Shown here piece by piece: positions 55,791 to 64,000 of a stretch of 64,000 bases of DNA (its first letter is position 1; each line of letters opens with the position of its first letter). The stretch comes from Agreia bicolorata (GTDB lineage Bacteria > Actinomycetota > Actinomycetes > Actinomycetales > Microbacteriaceae), in assembly GCF_000938265.1 (NCBI RefSeq), contig NZ_JYFC01000007.1, positions 62,001-126,000 of the forward strand. The letters run 5' to 3'. The notes beneath the pieces are model-generated. The model had not been told where the DNA came from. It made no database searches and saw only the letters and a list, made by a program, of their open reading frames with translations. Both the position numbers and the translations under genes were made by a program.

Positions 55791-56188
55791 CAGACATCCA
55801 GCCCCCGGCAGCTGAGGCCGGGCCGGCACGGCCCGCAAGGCCGGCCTCGGTGCGCCGGTCCCTCGGCTCTATAGTTCTGGGCTTCGAGAGCGTCGTGATG
55901 TTTCTCGCCGCACTCGTCGCGTTCGGGCTCAAGGCGCTGCCCGCCCTGCCCGCCCTCGGCGGCGGTGCTCTGCTGTGCGTCGGGCTGGTTGCCGGCGCCG
56001 GACTCCTGCGCTTTCGTTGGGGCTACGCCTTCGGATGGGTGCTGCAGGCCGCCATCATCGCGTCGGCCTTTCTCGTGCCGGTGATGTGGATCGTTGGCGC
56101 GCTCTTCGTGGGGCTGTGGACCTACTGCATGGTTGTCGGCGCCCGCATCGACCGTGAGAAAGCCGCTGCCGCCGCCGTTCAGCCCTGA
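55778..56188 (+). CDS. DUF4233 membrane protein
   Basis: Small membrane protein of unknown function, usual neighbour of folC in actinobacteria. The 136 residues have a Pro/Ala-rich N-terminus and four hydrophobic helices (about 30-50, 55-75, 85-105 and 105-125) and end in a short cytoplasmic tail. ATG 55778 overlaps folC by 13 bp; GTG 55787, overlapping the folC stop as GTGA, is an equal alternative start. Confidence 0.85.
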   Translation: MEAVTDIQPPAAEAGPARPARPASVRRSLGSIVLGFESVVMFLAALVAFGLKALPALPALGGGALLCVGLVAGAGLLRFRWGYAFGWVLQAAIIASAFLVPVMWIVGALFVGLWTYCMVVGARIDREKAAAAAVQP

Positions 56189-56251
56189 TCGGTCAGCGAC
56201 CCTCGCTACAGTGAAACGGTACGTTTTCCCATTGTCTGGAAGGACATCTCT

Positions 56252-56674
56252 GTGACCATCACGAGCGAAGAATCCCTCGTTCTCATCAAGCCCGACGGCG
56301 TCGCCCGCAATCTCACGGGGGAGATCCTCTCCCGCATCGAGGCCAAGGGCTACCAGCTCGTCGATATCAAGCTGATCGAGCCGGAGCGCAGCCTGCTCGC
56401 GGCTCACTACGCCGAGCACGAGGGCAAGCCCTTCTACGAGCCGCTCCTCGAGTTCATGGAGTCGGGTCCGATCGTCGCGATCCGCATCGCCGGCAACCGT
56501 GTCATCGAGGGCTTCCGCTCACTCGCCGGTACGACCGACCCGACCACGGCGGCGCCCGGCACGATCCGCGGCGACCTGGGCCGTGACTGGGGACTGAAGG
56601 TTCAGCAGAACCTCGTGCACGGCAGCGACTCGCCCGAGTCCGCACAGCGCGAACTCGCCATCTGGTTCGGCTAG
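56252..56674 (+). CDS. ndk: Nucleoside diphosphate kinase
   Basis: Balances nucleoside triphosphates by transferring phosphate through a phosphohistidine. The 140-residue protein has LVLIKPDGVARNLTGEIL at the start and the active-site His in QNLVHGSDSPESAQRE. GTG 56252 has AAGGA seven bases upstream. It converges with the VKOR gene, one base apart. Confidence 0.96.
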   Translation: MTITSEESLVLIKPDGVARNLTGEILSRIEAKGYQLVDIKLIEPERSLLAAHYAEHEGKPFYEPLLEFMESGPIVAIRIAGNRVIEGFRSLAGTTDPTTAAPGTIRGDLGRDWGLKVQQNLVHGSDSPESAQRELAIWFG

Positions 56675-56675
56675 A

Positions 56676-57290
56676 TCAGCTGTACAGAATGATCGTCGTG
56701 ATGGCGTCGAGCCTCAACTGCGCCATCACGACGATAGCGAGGTAGCCGAGAAGCACGAGAATCCAGGTGAACGGGTAGAGGCGGGCGAAGATCTGTCGCG
56801 ACGCGCCCGAGTTGCCGAAGTGGCCCTCTTTGAGATTGAAGACGGTCACGTAGAAGAACATCGGGATCATCACGCTCCACACCACCATGCAGTAGGGGCA
56901 GAGTGTTCCCAGAACGAAGATGCTCTGCGAGATCAGCCAGGCGACGAAGACGATCCCGGCCAGAACGCCCGCGTTGAACGTGATCCAGAACCACGCCGCG
57001 AATCGTGCGCCCGCGAGAATGGCGACGCCCACGATGATCGGGGCCATGAATGCGGCCACGCCGATGATCGGGTTCGGAAAGCCGAAGACCGATCCCTGAG
57101 CGCTCGACATGTTCACACCGCACTGCACGAGGGGCGAGATGTCACAGCTCGGACTGTAGGAGGGATCGATGAGAGTGTCGATCTTCTCCAGCGTGAGGTC
57201 GAACGCGGCAATCCACCCGATCACCCCGGCCACGACCAGGAAGATCGCGAAAATGAAGGGCCGTCTCGTCTTGATCGTCGTATCCACCAC
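56676..57290 (-). CDS. Vitamin K epoxide reductase (VKOR) family protein
   Basis: Membrane oxidoreductase that in actinobacteria reoxidises a DsbA-like partner using menaquinone. The 204 residues have four or five helices and the four redox cysteines: Cys49 and Cys57 in the periplasmic loop (SCDISPLVQC) and Cys131-Pro-Tyr-Cys134 (TLCPYCMVV). The frame is open upstream, but GTG 57290 lies six bases after CATAAT and fits the family N-terminus; GTG 57287 is also possible. No DsbA partner gene is next to it. Confidence 0.9.
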   Translation of the reverse strand: MVDTTIKTRRPFIFAIFLVVAGVIGWIAAFDLTLEKIDTLIDPSYSPSCDISPLVQCGVNMSSAQGSVFGFPNPIIGVAAFMAPIIVGVAILAGARFAAWFWITFNAGVLAGIVFVAWLISQSIFVLGTLCPYCMVVWSVMIPMFFYVTVFNLKEGHFGNSGASRQIFARLYPFTWILVLLGYLAIVVMAQLRLDAITTIILYS

Positions 57291-57302
57291 GGTCGGATTA
57301 TG
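57291..57302 (-). promoter_or_regulatory. Leaderless promoter of the VKOR gene
   Basis: CATAAT (57302-57297, minus strand) lies six bases before GTG 57290. Confidence 0.45.
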
Positions 57303-57316
57303 ACACAGGGCAAAAC

Positions 57317-57335
57317 ACGCATTCTGAGAATGCGT
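57317..57335. promoter_or_regulatory. Perfect 19-bp dyad between VKOR and rne
   Basis: ACGCATTCTGAGAATGCGT has two 9-bp arms around one base. It sits between the VKOR promoter and the start of the rne leader and looks like an operator. Regulator unknown. Confidence 0.55.
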
Positions 57336-57604
57336 GCGATAATTGGCGTCAGTCCTCCTGGCCGCGTCCGGGAAGACGCCAAAGAAGGCTTGTCGGAACG
57401 AAAGCAGGCGCAACCTCATCGGTCGCCCGCCTCATCCGAATACAGATGTACAGTCACAAAAGAAGTACACGTAAAGGCAGCCAGAGCCTATGTCGCCGGC
57501 TGTCCGTGTAAAGGATTGGCGAGGTCGTCGCTCAGGCGACGGGCTCGCTCTGGAGAGTACCGACGGGTGGCGCGGCCACCGGTTCGGCAAGGAGTGCACC
57601 AGCA
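57336..57604 (+). other. Long rne leader region without a gene
   Basis: No reading frame here is supported. GATAAT (57338-57343) could be the rne -10, which would give a leader of about 255 nt. It contains a hairpin CGTCGC-TCAG-GCGACG near 57528-57543 and AAGGAG at 57590. Long structured leaders on rne allow feedback by the enzyme in E. coli; whether that holds here is inference. Confidence 0.4.
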
Positions 57605-60202
57605 ATGGTGGAAGACAACAACAACCAAAGTTCATCGAACGCAGAATCAGCACCGCGCAAACGCCTCTTCGGAGGTCGCAAGTCGGCGAAGAAGGCCGTT
57701 GAGGCGCCTGCAGCAGCGGCCCCTCCCGTGCCCCCCACGGTAACCGACGCTCCGGCCCAGGCGCCTGCCGCCTCGAAAGAGATTGCGCCGGCCTTCGACG
57801 AGGAGCACCCCGGACTCGCTCCTCTCGAGCCGACCGTGCAGACGGACGCGCCCGTTCAGGCTCCAGTGCGGCGGCCGACCACCTCGCTGATCTTCCAAGC
57901 GCCCGATATCCAGCCGTTGCCCCCGCGTGACGACGACGAGCGTAACGACGACGATCGTCCCGACACCTCGGTGCGGCGCCGCTCCCGTCGTCGTTCTGGC
58001 GAAGACAACAGGCCGGGAGACAACGACCCGGCCAACACCGTCGTCAAGGTGCGCGCACCGCGCCCTGAGCCGGAACTCATCACCGAGCCCCAGCGCATCA
58101 AGGGCTCGACCCGCCTCGAGGCCAAGAAGCAGCGTCGCCGTGACGGTCGGGATGCGGGTCGCCGTCGTCCTGTCGTGACCGAGGCCGAGTTCCTTGCCCG
58201 CCGCGAGTCGGTCGATCGGGTAATGGTCGTGCGGGCCAAAGACAACAAGATTCAGATCGGCGTGCTCGAAGACGGCGTGCTCGTCGAGCACTACGTCGCC
58301 AAGGCGCAGGACGCGTCGCTGATCGGCAACGTCTATCTCGGCAAGGTGCAGAACGTGCTTCCCAGCATGGAGGCTGCCTTCGTCGACATCGGACGCGGCC
58401 GCAACGCCGTGCTGTACTCGGGTGAGGTCGACTGGGACGCCGCAGCCGCGGAGAACCCCAACGGCGGAAACCAGGCGCGCAAGATCGAACTCGCCCTCAA
58501 GCCGGGTGCAACCGTTCTGGTGCAGGTCACAAAAGATCCGGTCGGCCACAAGGGCGCCCGCCTGACCAGCCAGATCTCGCTTCCTGGTCGCTACCTCGTG
58601 TACGTGCCCAATGGATCGATGAATGGCATCTCTCGCAAGCTTCCCGATGTCGAGCGTTCGCGCCTCAAGAAGATCCTCAAAGAGGTGCTGCCCGATAACG
58701 TCGGCGTGATCGTGCGCACCGCCTCGGAGGGTGCGACTGAAGAACAGCTGACCCTCGATGTGAGCCGCCTCACCAAGCAGTGGGCCGAGATCTCGACCGC
58801 GGTGCAGAAGCAGCAGTCGCCCGCCCTTCTTCATTCCGAGCCCGATCTGCTGATCAAGATCGTGCGCGACGTGTTCAACGAGGACTTCCAGCGTCTCGTC
58901 ATCTCGGGTGACGATGCTCGCTCGACGATCGAGACGTACCTGGGCCAGGTCGCTCCCGATCTGCTCGACCGGGTCGAGCGCTACGAGGGCGATCGCGACG
59001 CGTTCGACGAGTTCCGCATCTCGGAGCAGATCGAGAAGGCACTCGACCGCAAGGTATGGCTGCCGTCGGGCGGATCGCTCGTGATCGACCGAACCGAGGC
59101 CATGACCGTCGTCGACGTCAACACCGGCAAGTTCGTAGGTTCCGGCGGAAACCTCGAGGAGACCGTCACCAAGAACAACCTCGAAGCCGCTGAAGAGATC
59201 GTGCGCCAGCTGCGACTGCGCGACATCGGCGGCATCATCGTCGTCGACTTCATCGACATGGTTCTCGAGACGAATCGCGATCTGGTGCTGCGACGCATGG
59301 TCGAATGCCTCAGTCGCGACCGCACCAAGCACCAGGTGGCCGAGGTTACCTCGCTCGGTCTCGTGCAGATGACGCGCAAGAAGCTCGGTCTCGGACTACT
59401 CGAGTCGTTCAGCGAGGCCTGCGAGGTCTGCGCCGGGCGCGGGGTCATCGTGCATCACGATCCCGTCGTGAAACACCGGGGGACCGGCAGCGCACCCGCC
59501 TCGTCAGGAGCGCCCCAGCAGGAGCGTCGTCGCTCGGGTCGTGGCAACGGCGGCAACGGCAATGGCAATGGCTCAAACGGTTCGTCCGGCAACGGTTCGT
59601 CGAGCAGTTCGTCGTCGCACAGCGTTCCCGCTACCAAGCCCCACGGCATCACCGACGACGCCAAGAACGCGCTCGCCAAGATCGCCGCGTCGACCATCGC
59701 CACACACACGGGCGCGGTGAACATCATCACCCAGGAGCAGTCCGAGGCGGCCAAGGCCGCGTCGGCGCCGTCGGTCGAGGCTCCCGTCGAGGCCGCTCCG
59801 GTGTCTGAAAGCGTTCAGGCAGCACCGGATGCGTCGGCCTCGGATGCGCTGACCTCGTCGCGTCGCAAGGGCAACCGCCGCGCGCGCCAGTCGAAGCCCG
59901 TGGTCGATGTCGAGAGCGCCGAGTCGTCTTCGGCTGCCGAGGCTCCGCAGGCGCCCGTGGCCACGGATGCCGCCGCAGCTCCGGCCGCCGCAGAGCTTCC
60001 GGCCATCGAGATCCTGGACATCCCCGTAGCGAAGGCACCGGCAGCTCAGCGCCGCATCTCGAACCGAGACGCCGAAGTGCTTCTCGATTCGGTGCTCGGC
60101 GCTCTTCCCGAGCCCAAGCAGCCCGGTCAGGGACGCTCGCGCAGCCGGCGCGTGAGCACGGCAGCTCTCTCGGCTCCGACGCCCGAGGAGCAGCAGCAGT
60201 AG
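57605..60202 (+). CDS. rne: Ribonuclease E/G
   Basis: Main endoribonuclease for mRNA decay and rRNA/tRNA processing. Order: disordered N-terminal region rich in Arg, Pro and Asp (about 1-200), S1 domain (GNVYLGKVQNVLPSMEAAFV), catalytic core with Asp504 (VVDVNTGKF) and Asp548 (IVVDFIDM), the zinc link C606-x2-C609 (CEVCAGRG), then a long disordered Ser/Gly/Asn and Ala/Pro-rich tail (about 620-865). The disordered arms on both sides of the core are the actinobacterial arrangement. AAGGAG lies nine bases before the ATG; GTG 57608 is an alternative. Confidence 0.95.
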   Translation: MVEDNNNQSSSNAESAPRKRLFGGRKSAKKAVEAPAAAAPPVPPTVTDAPAQAPAASKEIAPAFDEEHPGLAPLEPTVQTDAPVQAPVRRPTTSLIFQAPDIQPLPPRDDDERNDDDRPDTSVRRRSRRRSGEDNRPGDNDPANTVVKVRAPRPEPELITEPQRIKGSTRLEAKKQRRRDGRDAGRRRPVVTEAEFLARRESVDRVMVVRAKDNKIQIGVLEDGVLVEHYVAKAQDASLIGNVYLGKVQNVLPSMEAAFVDIGRGRNAVLYSGEVDWDAAAAENPNGGNQARKIELALKPGATVLVQVTKDPVGHKGARLTSQISLPGRYLVYVPNGSMNGISRKLPDVERSRLKKILKEVLPDNVGVIVRTASEGATEEQLTLDVSRLTKQWAEISTAVQKQQSPALLHSEPDLLIKIVRDVFNEDFQRLVISGDDARSTIETYLGQVAPDLLDRVERYEGDRDAFDEFRISEQIEKALDRKVWLPSGGSLVIDRTEAMTVVDVNTGKFVGSGGNLEETVTKNNLEAAEEIVRQLRLRDIGGIIVVDFIDMVLETNRDLVLRRMVECLSRDRTKHQVAEVTSLGLVQMTRKKLGLGLLESFSEACEVCAGRGVIVHHDPVVKHRGTGSAPASSGAPQQERRRSGRGNGGNGNGNGSNGSSGNGSSSSSSSHSVPATKPHGITDDAKNALAKIAASTIATHTGAVNIITQEQSEAAKAASAPSVEAPVEAAPVSESVQAAPDASASDALTSSRRKGNRRARQSKPVVDVESAESSSAAEAPQAPVATDAAAAPAAAELPAIEILDIPVAKAPAAQRRISNRDAEVLLDSVLGALPEPKQPGQGRSRSRRVSTAALSAPTPEEQQQ

Positions 60203-60232
60203 CAATCAGGCCGCAGCACTCGTCAGAGGCCG

Positions 60233-60511
60233 CTATCGCCCCGCATCGGGACGATCGCGGCCTTTGACGCGTAACCCGCTGCGCTCGAGTCGCCGCACGA
60301 GATCTCGGTAGCTCACCGGCAGGGCCCCGGCCGCGACGAGTTCGTCGTGGCGCGCGATGGGCACGTCGTAGTGATCGAGGTCGAAGCTGCGCGCGGGCAG
60401 ACCGGCAGCGCGCGCGAACTCGTGAAGCTCATCGAGCGACGAGTCGCTGACGAGGTGGCCCCAGATGGTGCCGTGAGCGGGCCAGATGGGCCAGTCGATG
60501 AGCACGGTCAT
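60233..60511 (-). CDS. DUF4031 protein
   Basis: Small cytoplasmic protein of unknown function, 92 residues, matching the DUF4031 pattern: TVLIDWPIWPAHGTIWGHLVSD, then LHEFARAAGLPARSFDLDHYD and a C-terminal YRDLVRRLERSGLR. GAGAAG precedes ATG 60511; the long open frame upstream is rejected. It is on the opposite strand between rne and rplU, a frequent actinobacterial position. Confidence 0.85.
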   Translation of the reverse strand: MTVLIDWPIWPAHGTIWGHLVSDSSLDELHEFARAAGLPARSFDLDHYDVPIARHDELVAAGALPVSYRDLVRRLERSGLRVKGRDRPDAGR

Positions 60512-60669
60512 GATCTTCTCGAGTGTACGGCTGTGCGACGCTTCTGAGCTTCGGGGTCGGGCCGTCGCGCTACCTGGCTCCGGCCGTGACCAGAGGCTGT
60601 TATGCTGTCGAGAGCGCAAAGACCTCGACCGAACCCTCGGGGGAAGGCGCTCATCAACGTGCTCCGGGT

Positions 60670-60698
60670 TTGACCGGAGCGCGAGTGTGACGTAAAGT
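60670..60698 (+). promoter_or_regulatory. Strong promoter of rplU-rpmA
   Basis: TTGACC (60670-60675) and TAAAGT (60693-60698) are exactly 17 nt apart, the best sigma-A-type promoter in the window. The start would be near 60705, giving a leader of about 75 nt. A second TATGCT at 60601-60606 may mark another start. Confidence 0.8.
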
Positions 60699-60779
60699 TG
60701 TCCGTTGGCGCGCGCTTGGCTCAGCCCGCGTGTCAATCGAGTTTTGTGGGCATTCGCTCTCTAGAGAATAGGTACTGAA

Positions 60780-61088
60780 GTGGTTTACGCAGTTGTGCGC
60801 GCCGGTGGTCGGCAAGAAAAGGTAGAGGTCGGCACGATCGTCACCCTCGACCGCATCAAGGCCGACAAAGACGGCAACATCGAGTTGGCCGCCGTGCTGC
60901 TCGTCGACGGTGACAAGATCACCTTCGACGCCGCATCGCTCGCCAAGGTCACCGTCACAGCCGAGGTTCTCGAAGACCTCCGTGGCCCGAAGATCGTCAT
61001 CCAGAAGTTCAAGAACAAGACCGGGTACAAGAAGCGCCAGGGTCACCGTCAAGACCTGACCCGCGTCAAGGTCACCGGAATCAAGTAG
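60780..61088 (+). CDS. rplU: 50S ribosomal protein L21
   Basis: Large-subunit protein that binds 23S rRNA beside L20. The 102 residues begin [17 protein letters not shown] and contain [20 protein letters not shown] and the signature [18 protein letters not shown]. Start GTG 60780 with AGG about eight bases upstream. Followed 14 bp later by rpmA under one promoter. Confidence 0.97.
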   Translation: MVYAVVRAGGRQEKVEVGTIVTLDRIKADKDGNIELAAVLLVDGDKITFDAASLAKVTVTAEVLEDLRGPKIVIQKFKNKTGYKKRQGHRQDLTRVKVTGIK

Positions 61089-61102
61089 GGCAGGAAGAGC
61101 TA

Positions 61103-61357
61103 ATGGCACATAAAAAGGGCGCGAGTTCCACTCGCAACGGTCGTGACTCCAACGCACAGCGTCTGGGCGTCAAGCGCTTCGGTGGCCAGGTCGTTGGAGC
61201 GGGCGAGATCATCGTTCGCCAGCGCGGCACCCACTTCCACCCCGGCGTGAACGTCGGCCGTGGCGGCGACGACACCCTGTTCGCACTGGCCGCTGGTTCG
61301 GTCGAGTTCGGACACAAGGGTGGCCGCAAGGTCATCAACATCGTGGCAGGCGAGTAG
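61103..61357 (+). CDS. rpmA: 50S ribosomal protein L27
   Basis: Its N-terminus reaches the peptidyl transferase centre. The 84 residues begin [16 protein letters not shown] with no cleavable leader of the firmicute type, and contain [20 protein letters not shown] cut short of the usual Lys-rich end. AGGAAGAG precedes the ATG. A strong terminator follows. Confidence 0.97.
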   Translation: MAHKKGASSTRNGRDSNAQRLGVKRFGGQVVGAGEIIVRQRGTHFHPGVNVGRGGDDTLFALAAGSVEFGHKGGRKVINIVAGE

Positions 61358-61376
61358 CACCACCTCGCAGGCACAG

Positions 61377-61421
61377 ATGGCAGGGGCGGGCTTCGGCCCG
61401 CTCCTGCCATTCTTCGTTTTT
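61377..61421 (+). terminator. Intrinsic terminator of rplU-rpmA
   Basis: ATGGCAGGGGCGGGC and GCCCGCTCCTGCCAT form a 15-bp stem with one G-T pair and a TTCG loop, followed by TCTTCGTTTTT. Confidence 0.92.
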
Positions 61422-61449
61422 CACAGAAACATCAACGTTAGGAGAGCAG

Positions 61450-62964
61450 ATGGCAACGTTTGTTGACCATGTGACACTCCACCTCCGCGCAGGCAATGGC
61501 GGCAATGGCTGCGTGTCGGTGAAGCGCGAGAAGTTCAAGCCGCTCGCGGGCCCCGACGGCGGAACCGGCGGCAACGGCGGCGACATCGTGCTCGTAGCCG
61601 ACCCCGGCGTCACCACCCTTCTCGGATTCCACCGCTCGCCGCATCGTCGCAGCGAGAATGGCGGCCCCGGCATGGGCGACCACCGCAGCGGTACGAACGC
61701 CGACGAACTCGTGCTGAGCGTGCCTATCGGAACGCTCGTGAAAGACGCAGACGGCACTGAGATCGCCGATATGACAGACGCAGGCATGCGCGTCGTCGTT
61801 GCAGAGGCGGGCCAGGGCGGGCTCGGCAACGCCGCGCTGGCGAACACAAAGCGAAAGGCTCCGGGCTTCGCTCTGCTCGGAACGCTTGGCTTCGAGGGCG
61901 ACGTTCGACTCGAACTGAAGGTCGTCGCAGACGTCGCCCTCGTGGGCTACCCGTCCGCTGGCAAGTCGAGTCTCGTCGCCGCGCTCTCTGCCGCGAAGCC
62001 CAAGATCGCCGACTACCCGTTCACGACTCTTCACCCCAACCTGGGCGTCGTTCAGGCGGGGGAGACCCGCTACACGATCGCCGATGTTCCCGGCCTCATC
62101 GAGGGTGCGAGCGAGGGCAAGGGGCTGGGCCTCGAATTCCTTCGCCATGTGGAGCGCTGCACCGCGCTGCTGCACGTGCTCGACTGCGCCACGCTCGAGC
62201 CGGGTCGCGATCCGATCTCCGATCTCGACATCATTCTCGCCGAACTCGCCGCGTACCCGGTTCCCGACGGGCAGATCCCGCTGCTCGAACGTCCGCAGCT
62301 CATCGCTCTGAACAAGATCGACGTGCCGGAGGGGCGTGAGCTCGCCGACTTCGTCACGCCCGAGCTCGAAGCGCGGGGATACCGCGTGTTCGAGATCTCC
62401 ACGGTGAGTCACGAGGGTCTGAAGCCTCTGTCATTCGCTCTTGCCCAGCTCGTCGAAGAGGGTAGGCAGGCGCTCATCGATGCTCCGCCGAAGCCTCGCC
62501 TCGTTATGCGTCCCCGTGCCGTCGACGAAGCCGGGTTCACCGTGCGCGTCGAGGGCGGTTCGGGCGGAAACATCTATCGCGTTCTCGGCACGAAGCCCGA
62601 GCGCTGGGTGCAGCAGACCGACTTCACGAACGAAGAGGCGATTGGCTTCCTCGCCGACCGTCTGGCCAAGCTCGGCGTCGAAGACCAGCTCTTCAAGAAG
62701 GGCGCGCAGGCAGGCTCGACGGTCATCATCGGCCTCGACAACGGCGTGGTATTCGACTGGGAGCCCACGATGACCTCGACGGCCGAGCTCGTCACCGCGC
62801 CTCGCGGTCTCGACCCTCGACTGCTCAAAGACGGCCGACGCACCAGCAACCAGCGCCGCGAAGAGTACTTCGAGCGCATGGACGCCAAGGCCGAGGCCCG
62901 CGCAGAACTCGTGCGCGAGAAAGAGGCGGGACTCTGGCGCGAAGACAGCACGGACGAGGAGTGA
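61450..62964 (+). CDS. obgE: GTPase Obg/CgtA
   Basis: Ribosome-assembly and stress GTPase. The 504 residues have the glycine-rich Obg fold (about 1-158, many GGxGG turns), the G domain with G1 GYPSAGKSS (166-174), G3 DVPGLIEGA and G4 NKID, and a C-terminal OCT domain (about 350-430) plus a charged tail. AGGAGAG precedes the ATG. It overlaps proB by GTGA. Confidence 0.96.
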   Translation: MATFVDHVTLHLRAGNGGNGCVSVKREKFKPLAGPDGGTGGNGGDIVLVADPGVTTLLGFHRSPHRRSENGGPGMGDHRSGTNADELVLSVPIGTLVKDADGTEIADMTDAGMRVVVAEAGQGGLGNAALANTKRKAPGFALLGTLGFEGDVRLELKVVADVALVGYPSAGKSSLVAALSAAKPKIADYPFTTLHPNLGVVQAGETRYTIADVPGLIEGASEGKGLGLEFLRHVERCTALLHVLDCATLEPGRDPISDLDIILAELAAYPVPDGQIPLLERPQLIALNKIDVPEGRELADFVTPELEARGYRVFEISTVSHEGLKPLSFALAQLVEEGRQALIDAPPKPRLVMRPRAVDEAGFTVRVEGGSGGNIYRVLGTKPERWVQQTDFTNEEAIGFLADRLAKLGVEDQLFKKGAQAGSTVIIGLDNGVVFDWEPTMTSTAELVTAPRGLDPRLLKDGRRTSNQRREEYFERMDAKAEARAELVREKEAGLWREDSTDEE

Positions 62965-63749
62965 CCCGCGTTCGGTTGGCCGATCGCAGCGACATCGAGC
63001 GCGCGAGACGCATCGTCGTAAAGGTGGGCTCGTCGTCGATCTCCGGCGACAACGCCGGCCAGATCGCGCCACTCGTCGATGCTCTGGCCGAGGCGCACGG
63101 TCGCGGCGTCGAGATCATGCTCGTCTCCTCGGGCGCGATCGCGACCGGCATGCCCTATCTGCAGCTCGACTCCCGCCCCACCGATCTCGCTACCCAGCAG
63201 GCGGCGGCGGCTGTGGGGCAGAACGTGCTCATCTACCGCTATCAAGACAGCCTCGACCGCTTCGACATCGTGGCGGGCCAGGTGCTGCTCACGGCCGGTG
63301 ACCTCGAGAACCCCACGCCGCGCTCGAACGCGCAGCGCGCAATGGAGCGCCTGCTCGGCCTGCGCATCCTGCCCATCGTGAACGAGAACGACACGGTGGC
63401 CACCCATGAGATCCGCTTCGGCGACAACGACCGGCTTGCCTCGCTCGTGGCCGAGCTCGTGCAGGCCGACCTGCTCGTGCTGCTCTCCGACGTCGACGCC
63501 CTTTACACGCGCCCGCCCCTCGAGCCGGGCGCCATCCTGATCTCGCACGTGCCTTACGGCGATGAGCTCGACGGTGTCGTCGTAGGCGACGTGGGAACGG
63601 GTCTCGGCACGGGTGGCGCGACGACCAAGGTGTCGGCCGCCCGTTATGCGGCCAGCAACGGAACGGCGGTCATTTTGACTTCGACGCCGCAGGCCGCGCA
63701 GGCCCTCGCAGGTGAGCCCGTCGGAACCTGGTTCGACGCGGCCCCCTAG
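62961..63749 (+). CDS. proB: Glutamate 5-kinase
   Basis: Phosphorylates glutamate in the first step of proline synthesis. The 262 residues are only the amino-acid-kinase domain ([58 protein letters not shown]); the C-terminal PUA domain of E. coli ProB is absent, as in many actinobacteria. GTG 62961 overlaps the obgE stop. proA follows 16 bp later. Confidence 0.95.
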   Translation: MTRVRLADRSDIERARRIVVKVGSSSISGDNAGQIAPLVDALAEAHGRGVEIMLVSSGAIATGMPYLQLDSRPTDLATQQAAAAVGQNVLIYRYQDSLDRFDIVAGQVLLTAGDLENPTPRSNAQRAMERLLGLRILPIVNENDTVATHEIRFGDNDRLASLVAELVQADLLVLLSDVDALYTRPPLEPGAILISHVPYGDELDGVVVGDVGTGLGTGGATTKVSAARYAASNGTAVILTSTPQAAQALAGEPVGTWFDAAP

Positions 63750-63752
63750 CCG

Positions 63753-63766
63753 TAAACTGGGCGTTA
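63753..63766 (+). promoter_or_regulatory. Leaderless promoter of proA
   Basis: TAAACT (63753-63758) lies seven bases before ATG 63766, suggesting proA has its own transcript in addition to readthrough from proB. Confidence 0.45.
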
Positions 63767-64000
63767 TGCCCCTTTCGACACTGGCCTCCAGCACGTTCAC
63801 CGAGAAACTGGATGCCGCGCGCATTTCTGCGCTGAGCCTCGCCCAGGCGACGACCGACGTGAAGAATGCCGCGCTCTCGGCCGTCGCGGAACAGCTGCGG
63901 GCGAACGTGCCGCGTATCGTCGAGGCCAACGATCTCGACCTCGCCAACGGGCGCGAGAACGGGCTCGCCGCCGGGCTTCTCGATAGGCTCACTCTGAACG
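63766..64000 (+). CDS. proA: Glutamate-5-semialdehyde dehydrogenase (5' part, cut by window end)
   Basis: Reduces glutamyl 5-phosphate in proline synthesis. Only 78 codons are in the window. The translation has KLDAARISALSL, then KNAALSAVAEQL and ANDLDLANGRENGLAAGLLD, which match the start of ProA. The ATG is the only sensible start. Its position after proB supports the call. Confidence 0.9.
   Translation, partial: MPLSTLASSTFTEKLDAARISALSLAQATTDVKNAALSAVAEQLRANVPRIVEANDLDLANGRENGLAAGLLDRLTLN

Noticed and set aside
57647-59332. 561-codon minus-strand open frame over rne
   Set aside because: Antisense shadow of a gene with intact catalytic motifs.

Overview
The window is a high-GC actinobacterial chromosome segment. 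The protein families and gene neighbourhoods fit family Microbacteriaceae: a DUF6993 lipoprotein, SCO7613-type membrane protein, group II truncated globin, clpP1-clpP2-clpX, ileS-folC-DUF4233-ndk, and rne-DUF4031-rplU-rpmA-obgE-proB-proA. The genus cannot be fixed from sequence alone. Most of the window is ordinary core chromosome. I see no prophage, insertion sequence, CRISPR array or rRNA.

Layout. 0-17 kb: ssb, a lipoprotein, the ribosome-associated ATPase ettA, two convergent acyl-CoA thioesterases, a minus-strand mscS-globin-flavoprotein group, pepN, then a tight plus-strand operon rpiB-nei-paiB-amidohydrolase. A DUF222/HNH gene follows, flanked by palindromic repeats. 16-24 kb: polyphosphate kinase 2, dps, a LuxR-type two-component pair and a giant multi-spanning membrane protein. 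24-33 kb: tRNA-Gly and tRNA-Pro, trigger factor, a kinase-like phosphotransferase, a DUF559-type protein, DUF445, and the protein-quality-control genes clpP1-clpP2-clpX followed by benE. 33-42 kb (minus): valS, a GNAT acetyltransferase, a lipoprotein, a small protein and a siderophore-interacting protein in a row; upstream lie GTP-PEP carboxykinase and a divergent RamB-like regulator. 42-51 kb: TetR, a four-gene peptide/nickel-type ABC importer with both ATPases in one chain, ArsR-DUF2071, and a BCCT transporter. 51-64 kb: a T-box controlled ileS, folC, DUF4233, ndk, VKOR, rne, rplU-rpmA, obgE, proB and the start of proA.

Regulation. Many genes have a TANNNT -10 hexamer 6-9 nt before the start codon and no Shine-Dalgarno sequence, as expected for leaderless mRNAs (ettA, rpiB, DUF445, ABC permease, arsR, BCCT, VKOR, proA). 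Other genes show clear AGGAG-type sites.

Most worth a second look: a palindromic repeat read in frame inside the double ABC ATPase; a triple 24-bp tandem repeat whose last copy resembles a ClgR box upstream of clpP1; a siderophore-interacting protein gene with no canonical start codon for its N-terminal domain; adjacent perfect palindromes before the two-component operon; a 19-bp dyad between VKOR and rne; and a 16-bp tandem duplication that supplies the ribosome-binding site of paiB. No wholly new multi-gene system was identified with confidence.
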